From: an uncultured Lachnospiraceae bacterium
Lineage (GTDB): Bacteria > Bacillota > Clostridia > Lachnospirales > Lachnospiraceae
NCBI GenBank assembly: GCA_910578605.1
Contig: CAJTQG010000017.1
Span: forward strand, 1 to 30,091
Length of the DNA stretch: 30,091 bases
Direction of reading: 5' to 3'
The notes under the pieces are model-generated. The model was not told the DNA's origin, made no database searches, and saw nothing but the letters and a program-made list of their open reading frames with translations. The position numbers and the translations under genes are program-made. How positions within the stretch are numbered: position 1 is the first letter of the stretch; the number at the start of each line of letters is the position of its first letter. Below, one piece after another: positions 1-8,129 of the stretch.

Positions 1-56
1 TATAGTACAATGCAATGAATTCAAATAAAAGATTCAAATAAAAAACAAATAAAAAA

Positions 57-77
57 TTAAGTACAATAGATACTTAA
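57..77. repeat. Perfect 7-bp inverted repeat upstream of the deoxynucleotidase gene
   Basis: TTAAGTA (57-63) and TACTTAA (71-77) form a perfect inverted repeat around a 7-base centre. It lies about 85 bases before the ATG at 162. It is not followed by a T run, so an operator or a 5'-leader hairpin is likelier than a terminator. Just upstream, ATTCAAATAAAA occurs twice (19-30 and 32-43), giving an A-rich 13-bp tandem duplication. Confidence 0.4.
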
Positions 78-161
78 ATGAAAATATGATAATATAGCGT
101 TTGATATTTTGGATTGTATCATTGGTGGTCTCACAAGGGGAGGAAAGGAAATGAAAGAGAA

Positions 162-914
162 ATGAAAAATAATAATCAATTTTTTGCTATGCTTTCCCGC
201 ATGAAATATATTAACCGCTGGGGATTGATGCGAAATACTATGAAGGAGGACATTGCTCAGCATAGCTTGGAGGTGGCAATGATAGCTCACGCACTGGTAT
301 TAATACATAATCAGCATTTTTGCGGTATGCCATCTGATTTGGACCAAACTATAGATAAGTTTGATTTAGAGCAGTCAGAAGGCGGGCAAGAAGAGAATGA
401 CTATAGTTTCAGGCAATTTGAAGACAATCAAAAAGAGAAAGCCTCTAGTTTGGAACAATCACAAGACAAGCAAGATAAGAAGCAGCTTGGGAAGCTTTCA
501 GCGGAGCGGGCAGCAGTGCTTGCCATGTATCATGACACAACAGAGATTATTACAGGGGATTTACCAACCCCCATTAAATATTTTGCACCTCAGATTCGAG
601 ATTCCTACAAGAAGGTGGAGGAGATGGCGGCCAATCAGCTTTTGCAAACGCTTCCAAAGGAGCTACAGCTTGATTATCAAAGTATTTTGCTGGCCCAGGA
701 GGATGAGAGCGAATTGTGGCGCTTTGTAAAAGCAGCAGACAAGCTTTCTGCCTACATTAAATGTTTAGAGGAAACTAGAGTAGGTAATGTAGATTTTGAG
801 AAGGCAAAGCAGTCTACGAAAAAGGCACTAGATGATATGAATATTGCAGAAGTAAATTATTTTATAGAAAAATTCTTGCCGGCGTACTCCTTGACTTTGG
901 ATGAGCAGGCATAA
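162..914 (+). CDS. yfbR: YfbR-type 5'-deoxynucleotidase (HD domain) with a 55-residue insertion
   Basis: HD-domain phosphohydrolase that in E. coli YfbR removes the 5'-phosphate from deoxyribonucleoside monophosphates. The match runs end to end: the NRW..MRN segment near the N-terminus, QHS with His34, the MYHD motif with His124-Asp125, the TGDLPTP segment, and a second metal Asp at 193 in AADKLSAY. The spacing from Asp125 to Asp193 (68) equals that of E. coli YfbR (69 to 137). The spacing from His34 to His124 is 55 residues longer than in E. coli, because of a hydrophilic Gln/Glu/Lys-rich insert at about residues 56-112. I chose ATG 162 because it follows a purine-rich AGGAAAGG site; the in-frame ATG at 114 adds 16 residues with no family similarity. 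250 residues against about 199 in E. coli. It is followed 15 bases later by topB. Confidence 0.88.
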   Translation: MKNNNQFFAMLSRMKYINRWGLMRNTMKEDIAQHSLEVAMIAHALVLIHNQHFCGMPSDLDQTIDKFDLEQSEGGQEENDYSFRQFEDNQKEKASSLEQSQDKQDKKQLGKLSAERAAVLAMYHDTTEIITGDLPTPIKYFAPQIRDSYKKVEEMAANQLLQTLPKELQLDYQSILLAQEDESELWRFVKAADKLSAYIKCLEETRVGNVDFEKAKQSTKKALDDMNIAEVNYFIEKFLPAYSLTLDEQA

Positions 915-929
915 CAAGGAGTGCATGTA

Positions 930-3152
930 GTGGAAGAAAAATCACTGTTTATAGCAGAAAAGCCCAGTGTGGCACAGGAATTTATAAAAGCTTTAAAAGA
1001 GCAGGGAAGTAAGCGGGACGGCTATTGGGAGTCTGCCTCCTATGTGGTAACCTGGTGTGTGGGACATTTGGTGACAATGAGTTATCCTGAGGTTTATGAT
1101 CCTGCTTTGAAAAAGTGGACTTTGGCGGCATTGCCCTTTTTGCCGGAGGAATTTAAATATGAGGTAATTCCCAGTGTGCAGAAGCAATTCAATATAGTAA
1201 GCGGACTGCTGAACCGAAAAGAAGTGACGACAATTTATGTTTGTACCGATTCCGGGCGGGAGGGGGAATATATTTACCGCCTTGTGGAACAGATGGCAGG
1301 CGTAAAGGGAAAAAAGAGAAAGAGAGTGTGGATTGATTCCCAGACAGAGGAGGAGATATTGAGAGGAATACGGGAGGCGAAGGATTTAAGCGAATATGAC
1401 AATCTTTCTGCTGCCGCCTACCTGCGTGCAAAGGAAGATTATTTGATGGGAATCAACTTTTCTAGGCTTCTCACTTTAAAGTATGGTTGGGATATCAGTA
1501 ACTTTTTGAAAAGGGAGCGCAATACCGTGATCAGTGTGGGGCGTGTTATGACCTGTGTGCTTGGCATGATTGTTCGGCGGGAGAGAGAAATACGAGCATT
1601 TGTCAAAACACCTTTTTACAGAGTGCTGGCAGATATAGAAAAAACAGAAGCACATCAATCTGAGATTAATAATTTAGAAATAAATAATGCAAGCATAAAT
1701 GGCAAAGAATTAAAGAATACAGCCATAAGTAGTACAGAGATAAATAGTACAGTCATAAGTAGTGCAGAAAAAAAAGCAATGGTACAGTTTTCTGGGGAAT
1801 GGAGAGTGACAGAAAGCTCCCGCTATTACAAAACTCCTGTGCTGTACAAAGAAAACGGATTTAAGAAGGAGGAGAGTGCAAAGGAGCTGATTGGCAGTAT
1901 GGAGGAAAATCCACCTTTGTTAGTCACAATAGAGAAGATAGAGAGAAAGAAAGAAAAGAAAAATCCTCCGTTGCTGTTTAACTTAGCGGAGCTGCAAAAC
2001 GAATGTTCTAAATTATTTAAGATTAGTCCTGATGAAACTTTGCGGGTTGTGCAGGAATTATATGAAAAAAAACTTGTTACATATCCCCGTACAGACGCTA
2101 GAGTATTGTCAAGTGCTGTGGCAAAGGAGATTTTAAAGAATATAAAGGGGCTTCGCAATCTGGATTTTGCTGCTGAGTTTGTAGATGAGATAATAAGTAA
2201 GGAGAGCTATAAAGGCCTGACAAAAACAAGATATGTCAATGATAAGCAGATAACCGACCATTATGCCATTATTCCTACTGGTCAGGGAATGGGAGCTCTG
2301 GGCTCTCTAAGTTCTATTGCAGGAAAAGTATATCAGGTCATTGTGCGTCGTTTTTTAAGCATTTTTTTCCCAAGCGCACAATACCAAAAGCTTACGATAC
2401 AGGTGAGCCGTCCCATAGATAATGGAGCGCATAAGGAAAGCTTTTTCTCCAGCTTTAAGGTGTTGGCGGAGGAGGGATATTTGAAGGTGGTTCAAGTGGG
2501 AAGAAAACAAATTGGCGGAAAAGAGGAAGAAAGTAGTAAAAATATAGTGAGGGAAGAAAATAAAAATAACCAGGAGAATCAGGAATTAGGAGAAAATAGC
2601 AGTGATTTTGATACAAAGTGTGACTTGAATTTTTTGGAAACGTTGAAAAATTTAAAAAAAGGTGATACACTATCCATTAAAAAGCTATCTATCAAGGAGG
2701 GGGAGACAACCCCGCCTAAGCGCTACAATTCGGGTTCTCTTATTCTGGCTATGGAAAATGCAGGACAGCTGATTGAGGACGAGGAGCTTCGAGCGCAGAT
2801 AAAGGGAAGTGGAATCGGCACAAGCGCCACAAGAGCGGAGATTTTAAATAAGCTGGTAAAGATAGAGTACATCTGTCTCAATAAAAAAACACAAATGATT
2901 ACCCCATCCCAATTAGGGGAAATGATATTTGATGTTGTAAATTCCTCTATCCAATCATTGTTGAATCCAGAATTAACGGCAAGCTGGGAGAAGGGATTGA
3001 CCTATGTGGCGGAAGGAACCATTACCCAGAAGGAGTACATGGATAAGCTGGAGGGGTTCGTCACAAGACGCACCAATGCGGTAACCGGTTTGAAAAATCA
3101 ATATCAATTAAGAAATATTTTTCAGCAAGTTGCCATAAATTATAAAAAATAG
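930..3152 (+). CDS. topB: DNA topoisomerase III (type IA)
   Basis: Type IA topoisomerase that breaks and passes single DNA strands, acting on recombination and replication intermediates. The Toprim domain opens with IAEKPSVA and carries the acidic motif TDSGREGE near residues 107-114. The catalytic tyrosine is Tyr385 in the motif TYPRTDAR. A later GSGIGTSATRAEI segment is also typical of the family. The start is GTG 930: AAGGAG at 916-921 lies 8 bases before it, whereas GTG 921 overlaps that site. Two insertions look foreign to the fold. One is seven tandem pentapeptides at residues 246-280 (1665-1769). The other is a Glu/Asn/Gln-rich stretch at about 2515-2640. There is no C-terminal zinc-finger domain. 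It probably forms an operon with the upstream deoxynucleotidase. Confidence 0.93.
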   Translation: MEEKSLFIAEKPSVAQEFIKALKEQGSKRDGYWESASYVVTWCVGHLVTMSYPEVYDPALKKWTLAALPFLPEEFKYEVIPSVQKQFNIVSGLLNRKEVTTIYVCTDSGREGEYIYRLVEQMAGVKGKKRKRVWIDSQTEEEILRGIREAKDLSEYDNLSAAAYLRAKEDYLMGINFSRLLTLKYGWDISNFLKRERNTVISVGRVMTCVLGMIVRREREIRAFVKTPFYRVLADIEKTEAHQSEINNLEINNASINGKELKNTAISSTEINSTVISSAEKKAMVQFSGEWRVTESSRYYKTPVLYKENGFKKEESAKELIGSMEENPPLLVTIEKIERKKEKKNPPLLFNLAELQNECSKLFKISPDETLRVVQELYEKKLVTYPRTDARVLSSAVAKEILKNIKGLRNLDFAAEFVDEIISKESYKGLTKTRYVNDKQITDHYAIIPTGQGMGALGSLSSIAGKVYQVIVRRFLSIFFPSAQYQKLTIQVSRPIDNGAHKESFFSSFKVLAEEGYLKVVQVGRKQIGGKEEESSKNIVREENKNNQENQELGENSSDFDTKCDLNFLETLKNLKKGDTLSIKKLSIKEGETTPPKRYNSGSLILAMENAGQLIEDEELRAQIKGSGIGTSATRAEILNKLVKIEYICLNKKTQMITPSQLGEMIFDVVNSSIQSLLNPELTASWEKGLTYVAEGTITQKEYMDKLEGFVTRRTNAVTGLKNQYQLRNIFQQVAINYKK
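1665..1769 (+). repeat. Seven 15-bp tandem units inside topB
   Basis: Seven consecutive 15-bp units encode the pentapeptides INNLE, INNAS, INGKE, LKNTA, ISSTE, INSTV and ISSAE. The last three units are nearly identical at DNA level (for example ATAAGTAGTACAGAG and ATAAATAGTACAGTC). The repeat is in frame, so the reading frame of topB continues through it. A hydrophobic residue (Ile or Leu) recurs every fifth position. Confidence 0.85.
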
Positions 3153-3154
3153 TG

Positions 3155-3185
3155 AATAATGAAAGATAGTAAATAATGAAAGATA
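3155..3185. repeat. 14-bp direct repeat in the topB-glmS gap
   Basis: AATAATGAAAGATA occurs at 3155-3168 and again at 3172-3185. The rest of the 3153-3339 gap is A-rich and T-poor, with further TAGTAAG/TAGATAG-like fragments. I see no convincing promoter, and nothing resembling the core of a glmS ribozyme. Confidence 0.5.
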
Positions 3186-3339
3186 TAAATACAAATGAAA
3201 ATAACATATAAAATATAAAAGAAAGTAAGAAAGACACAAAGATATAGTAAGTTAGTAGATAGTATGTTAGATAGCAAAGCAATTATAGAATAAAATAATC
3301 ATATAAAGAATGTAAAAATTCTTGAAATGGAGGATTCGT

Positions 3340-5160
3340 ATGTGTGGTATTGTAGGATATGTAGGCAAAAAGGATTGTACACAAGTATTGATAGATTCCC
3401 TGTCAAAACTAGAGTATAGAGGATATGACTCAGCGGGTATTGCCGTTTTTGAAAATGGCGGTATTCATGTGGAGAAATCAAAAGGCCGCCTAAAGGATCT
3501 TGAGGAGAAAATGAAAAAGGATGGCAGACCTTATGGACACTGTGGAATTGGTCATACAAGATGGGCAACCCACGGGGAGCCGTCAGATATTAATTCCCAT
3601 CCTCATGGCAATAAAAGAATTTCCATTGTGCATAATGGTATTATTGAGAATTACAAGGTGTTAAAGACGTTCTTGATGGAGCAGGGTTACGGCTTTGAGA
3701 GTGAGACAGATACGGAAACTGTGGCAAAGCTGTTGGATTACTATTACAATGGTGACCCGCTGGATACCATTACCCATATATTGGCGGAGATACAGGGTTC
3801 TTTTGCTCTTGGAATTATGTTTCGTGATTTTCCGGGAAAGATTTTTGCAGTGAGAAAGGATAGTCCTCTCATTGTGGGAACGAGTGAGGGGGAGAATTTT
3901 ATTGCATCGGATGTTCCTGCTATTTTAAAGTACACAAAGGAATATTATTTGTTGGAAGCAGATGAGATTGCCGTTCTGGATGAAAATGAAGTGAAATTTT
4001 ATAATGTTCATAAAGCAAGAATTACAAAAGAACTTCAAGTGGCAAATTGGGATATAGATGCAGCAGAAAAGGGCGGTTATGAGCATTTTATGTTAAAGGA
4101 AATTCATGAGCAGCCCACTGCGGTCAAGACCACTATCTCTCCCCGCATTGCCGAGGGTTTGCCTTATTTGGAGGAGAGCGGTTTATCTACCGATATGCTC
4201 AAAGGCTACAGACGAATTTTTATTGTAGCCTGCGGAACTGCCATGCACGCTGGATTAGTTGGAAAATATGTGATTGAAAAGCTAGCTCGTGTGGAGGTGA
4301 CGGTGGATATTGCATCCGAATTTCGTTACCGCAATCCTCTCATTGAGCCGGAGGATTTGGTGATTTTAATTTCACAGTCCGGTGAGACGGCAGATACATT
4401 GGCGGCGCTTCGTCTGGCAAAGGACAGGGGAGCCACAGCTATGTCTGTTGTGAATGTAAAGGGTTCCTCCATTGCCAGAGAATCAGATATTGTAATTTAT
4501 ACCCATGCTGGTCCGGAGATTTCTGTAGCTTCCACAAAAGCATATACAGTCCAATTGTCCATTATGTATTTGCTTGCCTTTGAATTGGCTTATGCAAAGG
4601 GTGTTATTTCCAAAGAAAAATGTATGGAGCTGACCGCTTCCCTGTCTGAGATTCCTGAAATTTATGAGAATGTGCTGGAACTGAAAAACAGATGTCAGTT
4701 TATAGCTTCAAAGCTGGTCAATGCAGACAGCCTTCTCTATATTGGACGTGGTTTAGATTATGCTTTGAGCATGGAAGGCTCCTTGAAATTAAAAGAAATA
4801 TCTTATATTCATTCTGAGGCCTACGCAGCCGGTGAGCTGAAGCACGGAACAATCTCACTTGTGACAGAAAGTATGCCTGTCATTGCTATTGCAACACAAC
4901 AGGATTTGTATGATAAGACTGTGAGCAATGTGAAGGAAGTGAAGGCAAGAGGCGCCAAAGTATTTATGGTGTGCCGTGAAGGCGTGGAAGTAGACGAGGA
5001 TGTGGCGGACTACACTATTTGTGTACCGTCCATTGATGATTTGCTGATGCCTTTAGTAGTGTCTATTCCTATGCAGTTAATTGCCTACTATACATCAGTA
5101 TTAAAGGGATGTGACGTAGATAAGCCTAGAAATCTGGCAAAATCGGTGACTGTAGAGTAA
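3340..5160 (+). CDS. glmS: Glutamine-fructose-6-phosphate aminotransferase (isomerizing)
   Basis: Makes glucosamine-6-phosphate from fructose-6-phosphate and glutamine, the first step toward UDP-GlcNAc for peptidoglycan. The protein starts MCGIVGYVG. Removal of Met exposes the N-terminal nucleophile cysteine of the class II glutaminase domain. Further family motifs are RGYDSAG, HTRWATHG and VHNGIIENY. Two SIS sugar-isomerase domains follow, with CGTAMHAG, SQSGETADT and STKAYT in the first and GRGLDYALSMEGSLKLKE with AGELKHG in the second. It ends DKPRNLAKSVTVE, the usual family terminus. 606 residues is normal. ATG 3340 is fixed by the cysteine-2 rule and by a GGAGG site 6 bases upstream; the TTG at 3322 is not the start. 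No terminator is seen before the next gene. Confidence 0.97.
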   Translation: MCGIVGYVGKKDCTQVLIDSLSKLEYRGYDSAGIAVFENGGIHVEKSKGRLKDLEEKMKKDGRPYGHCGIGHTRWATHGEPSDINSHPHGNKRISIVHNGIIENYKVLKTFLMEQGYGFESETDTETVAKLLDYYYNGDPLDTITHILAEIQGSFALGIMFRDFPGKIFAVRKDSPLIVGTSEGENFIASDVPAILKYTKEYYLLEADEIAVLDENEVKFYNVHKARITKELQVANWDIDAAEKGGYEHFMLKEIHEQPTAVKTTISPRIAEGLPYLEESGLSTDMLKGYRRIFIVACGTAMHAGLVGKYVIEKLARVEVTVDIASEFRYRNPLIEPEDLVILISQSGETADTLAALRLAKDRGATAMSVVNVKGSSIARESDIVIYTHAGPEISVASTKAYTVQLSIMYLLAFELAYAKGVISKEKCMELTASLSEIPEIYENVLELKNRCQFIASKLVNADSLLYIGRGLDYALSMEGSLKLKEISYIHSEAYAAGELKHGTISLVTESMPVIAIATQQDLYDKTVSNVKEVKARGAKVFMVCREGVEVDEDVADYTICVPSIDDLLMPLVVSIPMQLIAYYTSVLKGCDVDKPRNLAKSVTVE

Positions 5161-5223
5161 AAAATAGATAACAAATAGAAGAAAAAATCTAGGAAAAGAG
5201 AATCAGGAAAAATGGAGGAAAAG

Positions 5224-5886
5224 ATGGACACAATCAAAGAGATGTATGACTTGAGTCAGTCTATAGCCGGAGCTTATTTTCAGGAATATACTTATCCGTG
5301 GGAGGTGCTCCCCTTTATCGGGCAATGGATTATGGAGATTGGAAAAACACTGTCAACAGATGAATATGACAGAAAAGGGGATAATATCTGGATTGCCAAG
5401 ACGGCAAATGTGTATCCAACTGCTTATATAAACGGTCCGGCTATTATCGGTAAAGGAGCGGAAGTCCGTCATTGTGCTTTTATCAGGGGCAATGCCATTG
5501 TAGGGGAGGGAGCTGTAGTGGGTAATTCCACCGAATTGAAAAACGTAATTTTGTTTAACAAGGTTCAAGTGCCCCATTACAATTATGTGGGGGATTCTGT
5601 ATTAGGCTTTAAGGCCCATATGGGAGCCGGCTCTATCACATCCAATGTAAAGTCTGACAAGACAAATGTAACGGTCAGCTGTGGCGGGGAGAAGATAGAG
5701 ACAGGATTAAAAAAATTTGGCGCCATGCTTGGGGACGAAGTGGAGGTGGGCTGCAACAGTGTCCTGAATCCAGGAACGGTAATCGGAAAAAACAGTAACA
5801 TATATCCCTTATCTATGGTGAGAGGATATGTACCTTCTCGTTCTATTTACAAGACGAAAGGCGAAGTAGTGGAAAAGAGATATTGA
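5224..5886 (+). CDS. GlmU-like left-handed beta-helix (hexapeptide) protein, no pyrophosphorylase domain
   Basis: A 220-residue protein built mostly of hexapeptide repeats, roughly residues 55-200, such as GPAIIG, KGAEVR, GNAIVG and EGAVVG. The segment MGAGSITSN resembles the GlmU acetyltransferase-domain motif GAGTIT.N. The N-terminal 50 residues are helical and contain no nucleotide-binding motif, so this is a stand-alone beta-helix. Related proteins are often annotated loosely as UDP-GlcNAc pyrophosphorylase. Its place right after glmS hints at amino-sugar metabolism, but acceptor and acyl donor cannot be read from sequence. ATG 5224 has GGAGG five bases upstream. ATG 5212 is also possible and would add four residues. 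Confidence 0.72.
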   Translation: MDTIKEMYDLSQSIAGAYFQEYTYPWEVLPFIGQWIMEIGKTLSTDEYDRKGDNIWIAKTANVYPTAYINGPAIIGKGAEVRHCAFIRGNAIVGEGAVVGNSTELKNVILFNKVQVPHYNYVGDSVLGFKAHMGAGSITSNVKSDKTNVTVSCGGEKIETGLKKFGAMLGDEVEVGCNSVLNPGTVIGKNSNIYPLSMVRGYVPSRSIYKTKGEVVEKRY

Positions 5887-5911
5887 CTTTCAAAAAAAAA
5901 AATGAGATAAT
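5883..5911 (+). promoter_or_regulatory. Probable pckA promoter
   Basis: TTGACT (5883-5888) and GATAAT (5906-5911) are separated by 17 bases. The -35 box overlaps the stop codon of the hexapeptide gene. Transcription would begin near 5918 and give a leader of about 117 bases before pckA. Confidence 0.5.
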
Positions 5912-5924
5912 GTAAGCGATTGTT
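5911..5924 (+). promoter_or_regulatory. Weak cre-like site at the pckA transcription start
   Basis: TGTAAGCGATTGTT matches the left half of the CcpA catabolite-repression consensus (TGWAANCGNTNWCA) but misses its last three positions. Its position at the predicted transcription start would suit glucose repression of a gluconeogenic or fermentative enzyme. Low confidence. Confidence 0.25.
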
Positions 5925-6034
5925 ATTTCATTATGGTTTTTAAATCGCAGGATATGATCAGTGTTCCCATGCTCTGATGAAAAAGGAGTTTTTGACACTG
6001 GTTCATAATAATATGACAAAAAGGAGGACTTAAA

Positions 6035-7744
6035 ATGTCAACAAAAGCGTATTATCCAATCAGTGAAATTGGAAAAGGCAAAATAGGTTTTTCAAAAACT
6101 CGTTCCATTATCGAAGCTGCTTTCTATGGTAACAATGTAGTAAAGGTAAATACATTGAAAGAAGCTTATGATCTTGCTAAGAATTCACCAGGTACCATCG
6201 TAACAGATATGCCAGTATATAGAGGCGAAGAATTTGGTCTGGAAAAAGATGCAAAGGTATTATTGTTTAATGATGGTGCTGTAACAGGACGTTATGCAGC
6301 AGCTCGCCGCATTAAGGGTGAGCCTGGCGTGGATGATGCAAAATTAGATAAGGTAGTGATGGATGCTGTTTATGAGACACGCTGGAAAACAATGTATCAT
6401 GCAGAGTGTTTTGTAGGCTTAGATCCAGAGTTTATGGTAAAAGCACATTTGTTGATTCCTGAGGGCGAGGAGAATCTTCTTTACAATTGGATGATTAACT
6501 TCCAGTACATGTCAGATGAGTACGTGAAGATGTACAAGAATTCTAAGCCGGTTGGTGATGGAAAAGAAGCAGATATTTATATTTTCTCTGATCCCCAGTG
6601 GATGCCGGGCAACAGACCTGATGTAGATTACAGCTGTCTGAGTGATCCTCTTACTCTCTGCTATTTCGATACAAATGAAAACTGTGCAGCCATTCTTGGT
6701 ATGAGATATTTTGGTGAGCACAAGAAAGGTACATTGACAATGGCTTGGGCTATTGCAAATAGAAACGGATATGCATCCTGCCATGGCGGACAGAAAGAAT
6801 ACATTTTAGCAGACGGTTCTAAATATGTTGCATCTGTATATGGTTTGTCCGGTTCTGGTAAGTCAACATTGACACATGCGAAACATGGTGGAAAATACGA
6901 AATTAAAGTGCTTCATGATGATGCGTTTATTATCAACTCTGATACATGCGCTTCCGTTGCACTTGAGCCGACTTACTTTGACAAGACAGCAGATTATCCA
7001 ACAGGCTGTGATGACAATAAGTATTTATTATCTGCTCAGAACTGTTCTGCAACATTAGATGAGGACGGAAAGATTCAGTTAGTAACGGAGGATATTAGAA
7101 ATGGTAACGGACGTGCCATTAAATCTAAATTATGGTCACCGAACCGTGTGGACAAAATTGATGCTCCTGTAAATGCTATCTTCTGGATTATGAAGGATCC
7201 AACCATTCCTCCAATTGTAAAATTAAAAGGTGCAGCCTTAGCATCTGTAATGGGCGCCACTCTAGCAACAAAGACATCTTCAGCAGAGCGTGTGGCAGCA
7301 GGTACAGATTTAAATGCAATCCGTATTGTTCCTTATGCAAACCCATTCAGAACTTATCCATTGGTGAACGATTATGAGAAGTTCAAGAAATTGGTGGAAG
7401 AGAAAAATGTAGATTGTTACATTGTAAACACAGGCGATTTCATGGGCGAGAAAGTAAAGCCAGCAGATACATTGGGAATTTTGGAAACTATCGTTGAGGG
7501 TAAAGCTAAATTTGAAAAGTGGGGCAGCTTTGACGATATTGAGATTATGTATGACTGGTCAGGAAAAACATCAGATAATTTCAAGCCAAACTTGGATGAT
7601 AATAGTTACAAGGCAGAGTTGAAGGCAGCTATGGAGACTCGCGTAAAAGCAGTGGAAGACTTTGCTACGAAAAAAGAAGGATACGATAAATTACCAGATG
7701 AAGCATTAGCAGCACTTAAAAAATTAGTAGATGCATTAAAATAA
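6035..7744 (+). CDS. pckA: Phosphoenolpyruvate carboxykinase (ATP)
   Basis: Cytosolic enzyme interconverting oxaloacetate plus ATP with phosphoenolpyruvate, CO2 and ADP. In anaerobes it can run in the carboxylating, ATP-forming direction. The P-loop is GLSGSGKST with Lys276; the family usually reads GLSGTGKTT. A metal-binding acidic motif HDDAF follows at residues 294-298. The segment FRTYPLVNDYEKFKKL and an arginine-rich substrate site are also present. At 569 residues it is slightly longer than the E. coli enzyme. AAGGAGG ends 8 bases before the ATG. The gene stands alone, with its own predicted promoter and a strong terminator. I am confident of the family; the preferred direction in vivo is inference. 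Confidence 0.88.
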   Translation: MSTKAYYPISEIGKGKIGFSKTRSIIEAAFYGNNVVKVNTLKEAYDLAKNSPGTIVTDMPVYRGEEFGLEKDAKVLLFNDGAVTGRYAAARRIKGEPGVDDAKLDKVVMDAVYETRWKTMYHAECFVGLDPEFMVKAHLLIPEGEENLLYNWMINFQYMSDEYVKMYKNSKPVGDGKEADIYIFSDPQWMPGNRPDVDYSCLSDPLTLCYFDTNENCAAILGMRYFGEHKKGTLTMAWAIANRNGYASCHGGQKEYILADGSKYVASVYGLSGSGKSTLTHAKHGGKYEIKVLHDDAFIINSDTCASVALEPTYFDKTADYPTGCDDNKYLLSAQNCSATLDEDGKIQLVTEDIRNGNGRAIKSKLWSPNRVDKIDAPVNAIFWIMKDPTIPPIVKLKGAALASVMGATLATKTSSAERVAAGTDLNAIRIVPYANPFRTYPLVNDYEKFKKLVEEKNVDCYIVNTGDFMGEKVKPADTLGILETIVEGKAKFEKWGSFDDIEIMYDWSGKTSDNFKPNLDDNSYKAELKAAMETRVKAVEDFATKKEGYDKLPDEALAALKKLVDALK

Positions 7745-7768
7745 TTTTTTAATAGAATTATCATGGAG

Positions 7769-7804
7769 GTGCCGGATGTTTTGTCCGGCACTTGTTTTTG
7801 CTTT
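7769..7804 (+). terminator. Intrinsic terminator after pckA
   Basis: GTGCCGGA (7769-7776) pairs perfectly with TCCGGCAC (7784-7791) around a 7-base loop. TTGTTTTTGCTTT follows directly. Confidence 0.9.
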
Positions 7805-7838
7805 ATTTAGAAGAAGGAAGTATATTGCTTTGCAATTG

Positions 7839-7927
7839 GCTTGTGAGGGATGATTCCTCGCAAGCAGGTTCTTTCTTGTATAGAGTGAAAACAATTCCAT
7901 ACATATAGGAAATTTCTTGTTTCCTAT
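7839..7927. other. Two consecutive hairpins between pckA and spoIIGA
   Basis: This lies in the 385-base gene-free stretch 7745-8129. The first hairpin pairs GCTTGTGAGG (7839-7848) with CCTCGCAAGC (7856-7865), ten pairs with one G-U, and is followed by AGGTTCTTTCTTGT. The second pairs ATAGGAAA (7905-7912) with TTTCCTAT (7920-7927). The first plus its tail resembles the hairpin at 12286-12317. The remainder of the gap, about 7930-8050, is AT-rich with nothing I recognise until the spoIIGA promoter. Confidence 0.5.
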
Positions 7928-8057
7928 CAATAAATATTTCTAAAATATATCTCTGTAATCCTCTATTATCCTATTTATTATGATATATATGACAACTACT
8001 TGGGGGATGTATATTTGCATGATTTTGTAATTATAAGTGGGGAATCACAGAAAAAAA

Positions 8058-8123
8058 TGTCGATAAAAAAATTTAATCACTAATGCATTTTCGACAAGAA
8101 AATTCACATAGATGTTTTATAAT
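8058..8123 (+). promoter_or_regulatory. spoIIGA promoter with Spo0A-like boxes
   Basis: A perfect reverse-orientation 0A box, TTCGACA (complement TGTCGAA), lies at 8090-8096. A one-mismatch box, TGTCGAT, lies at 8058-8064. A consensus TATAAT -10 element lies at 8118-8123, 21 bases after the 0A box. The B. subtilis spoIIG promoter has the same design: a sigmaA -10, an over-long spacer of about 22 bases, and 0A boxes over the -35 region. Spo0A-P activation at sporulation entry is therefore the natural reading. Confidence 0.7.
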
Positions 8124-8129
8124 ATTGAT

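Noticed and set aside
397..729. 110-codon open frame inside the deoxynucleotidase gene
   Set aside because: It lies fully within a well-supported gene in another frame, with no ribosome site and a biased composition typical of a shadow.
1665..1769. CRISPR-like repeat
   Set aside because: The units are 15 bp, contiguous without spacers, and in frame with topB.
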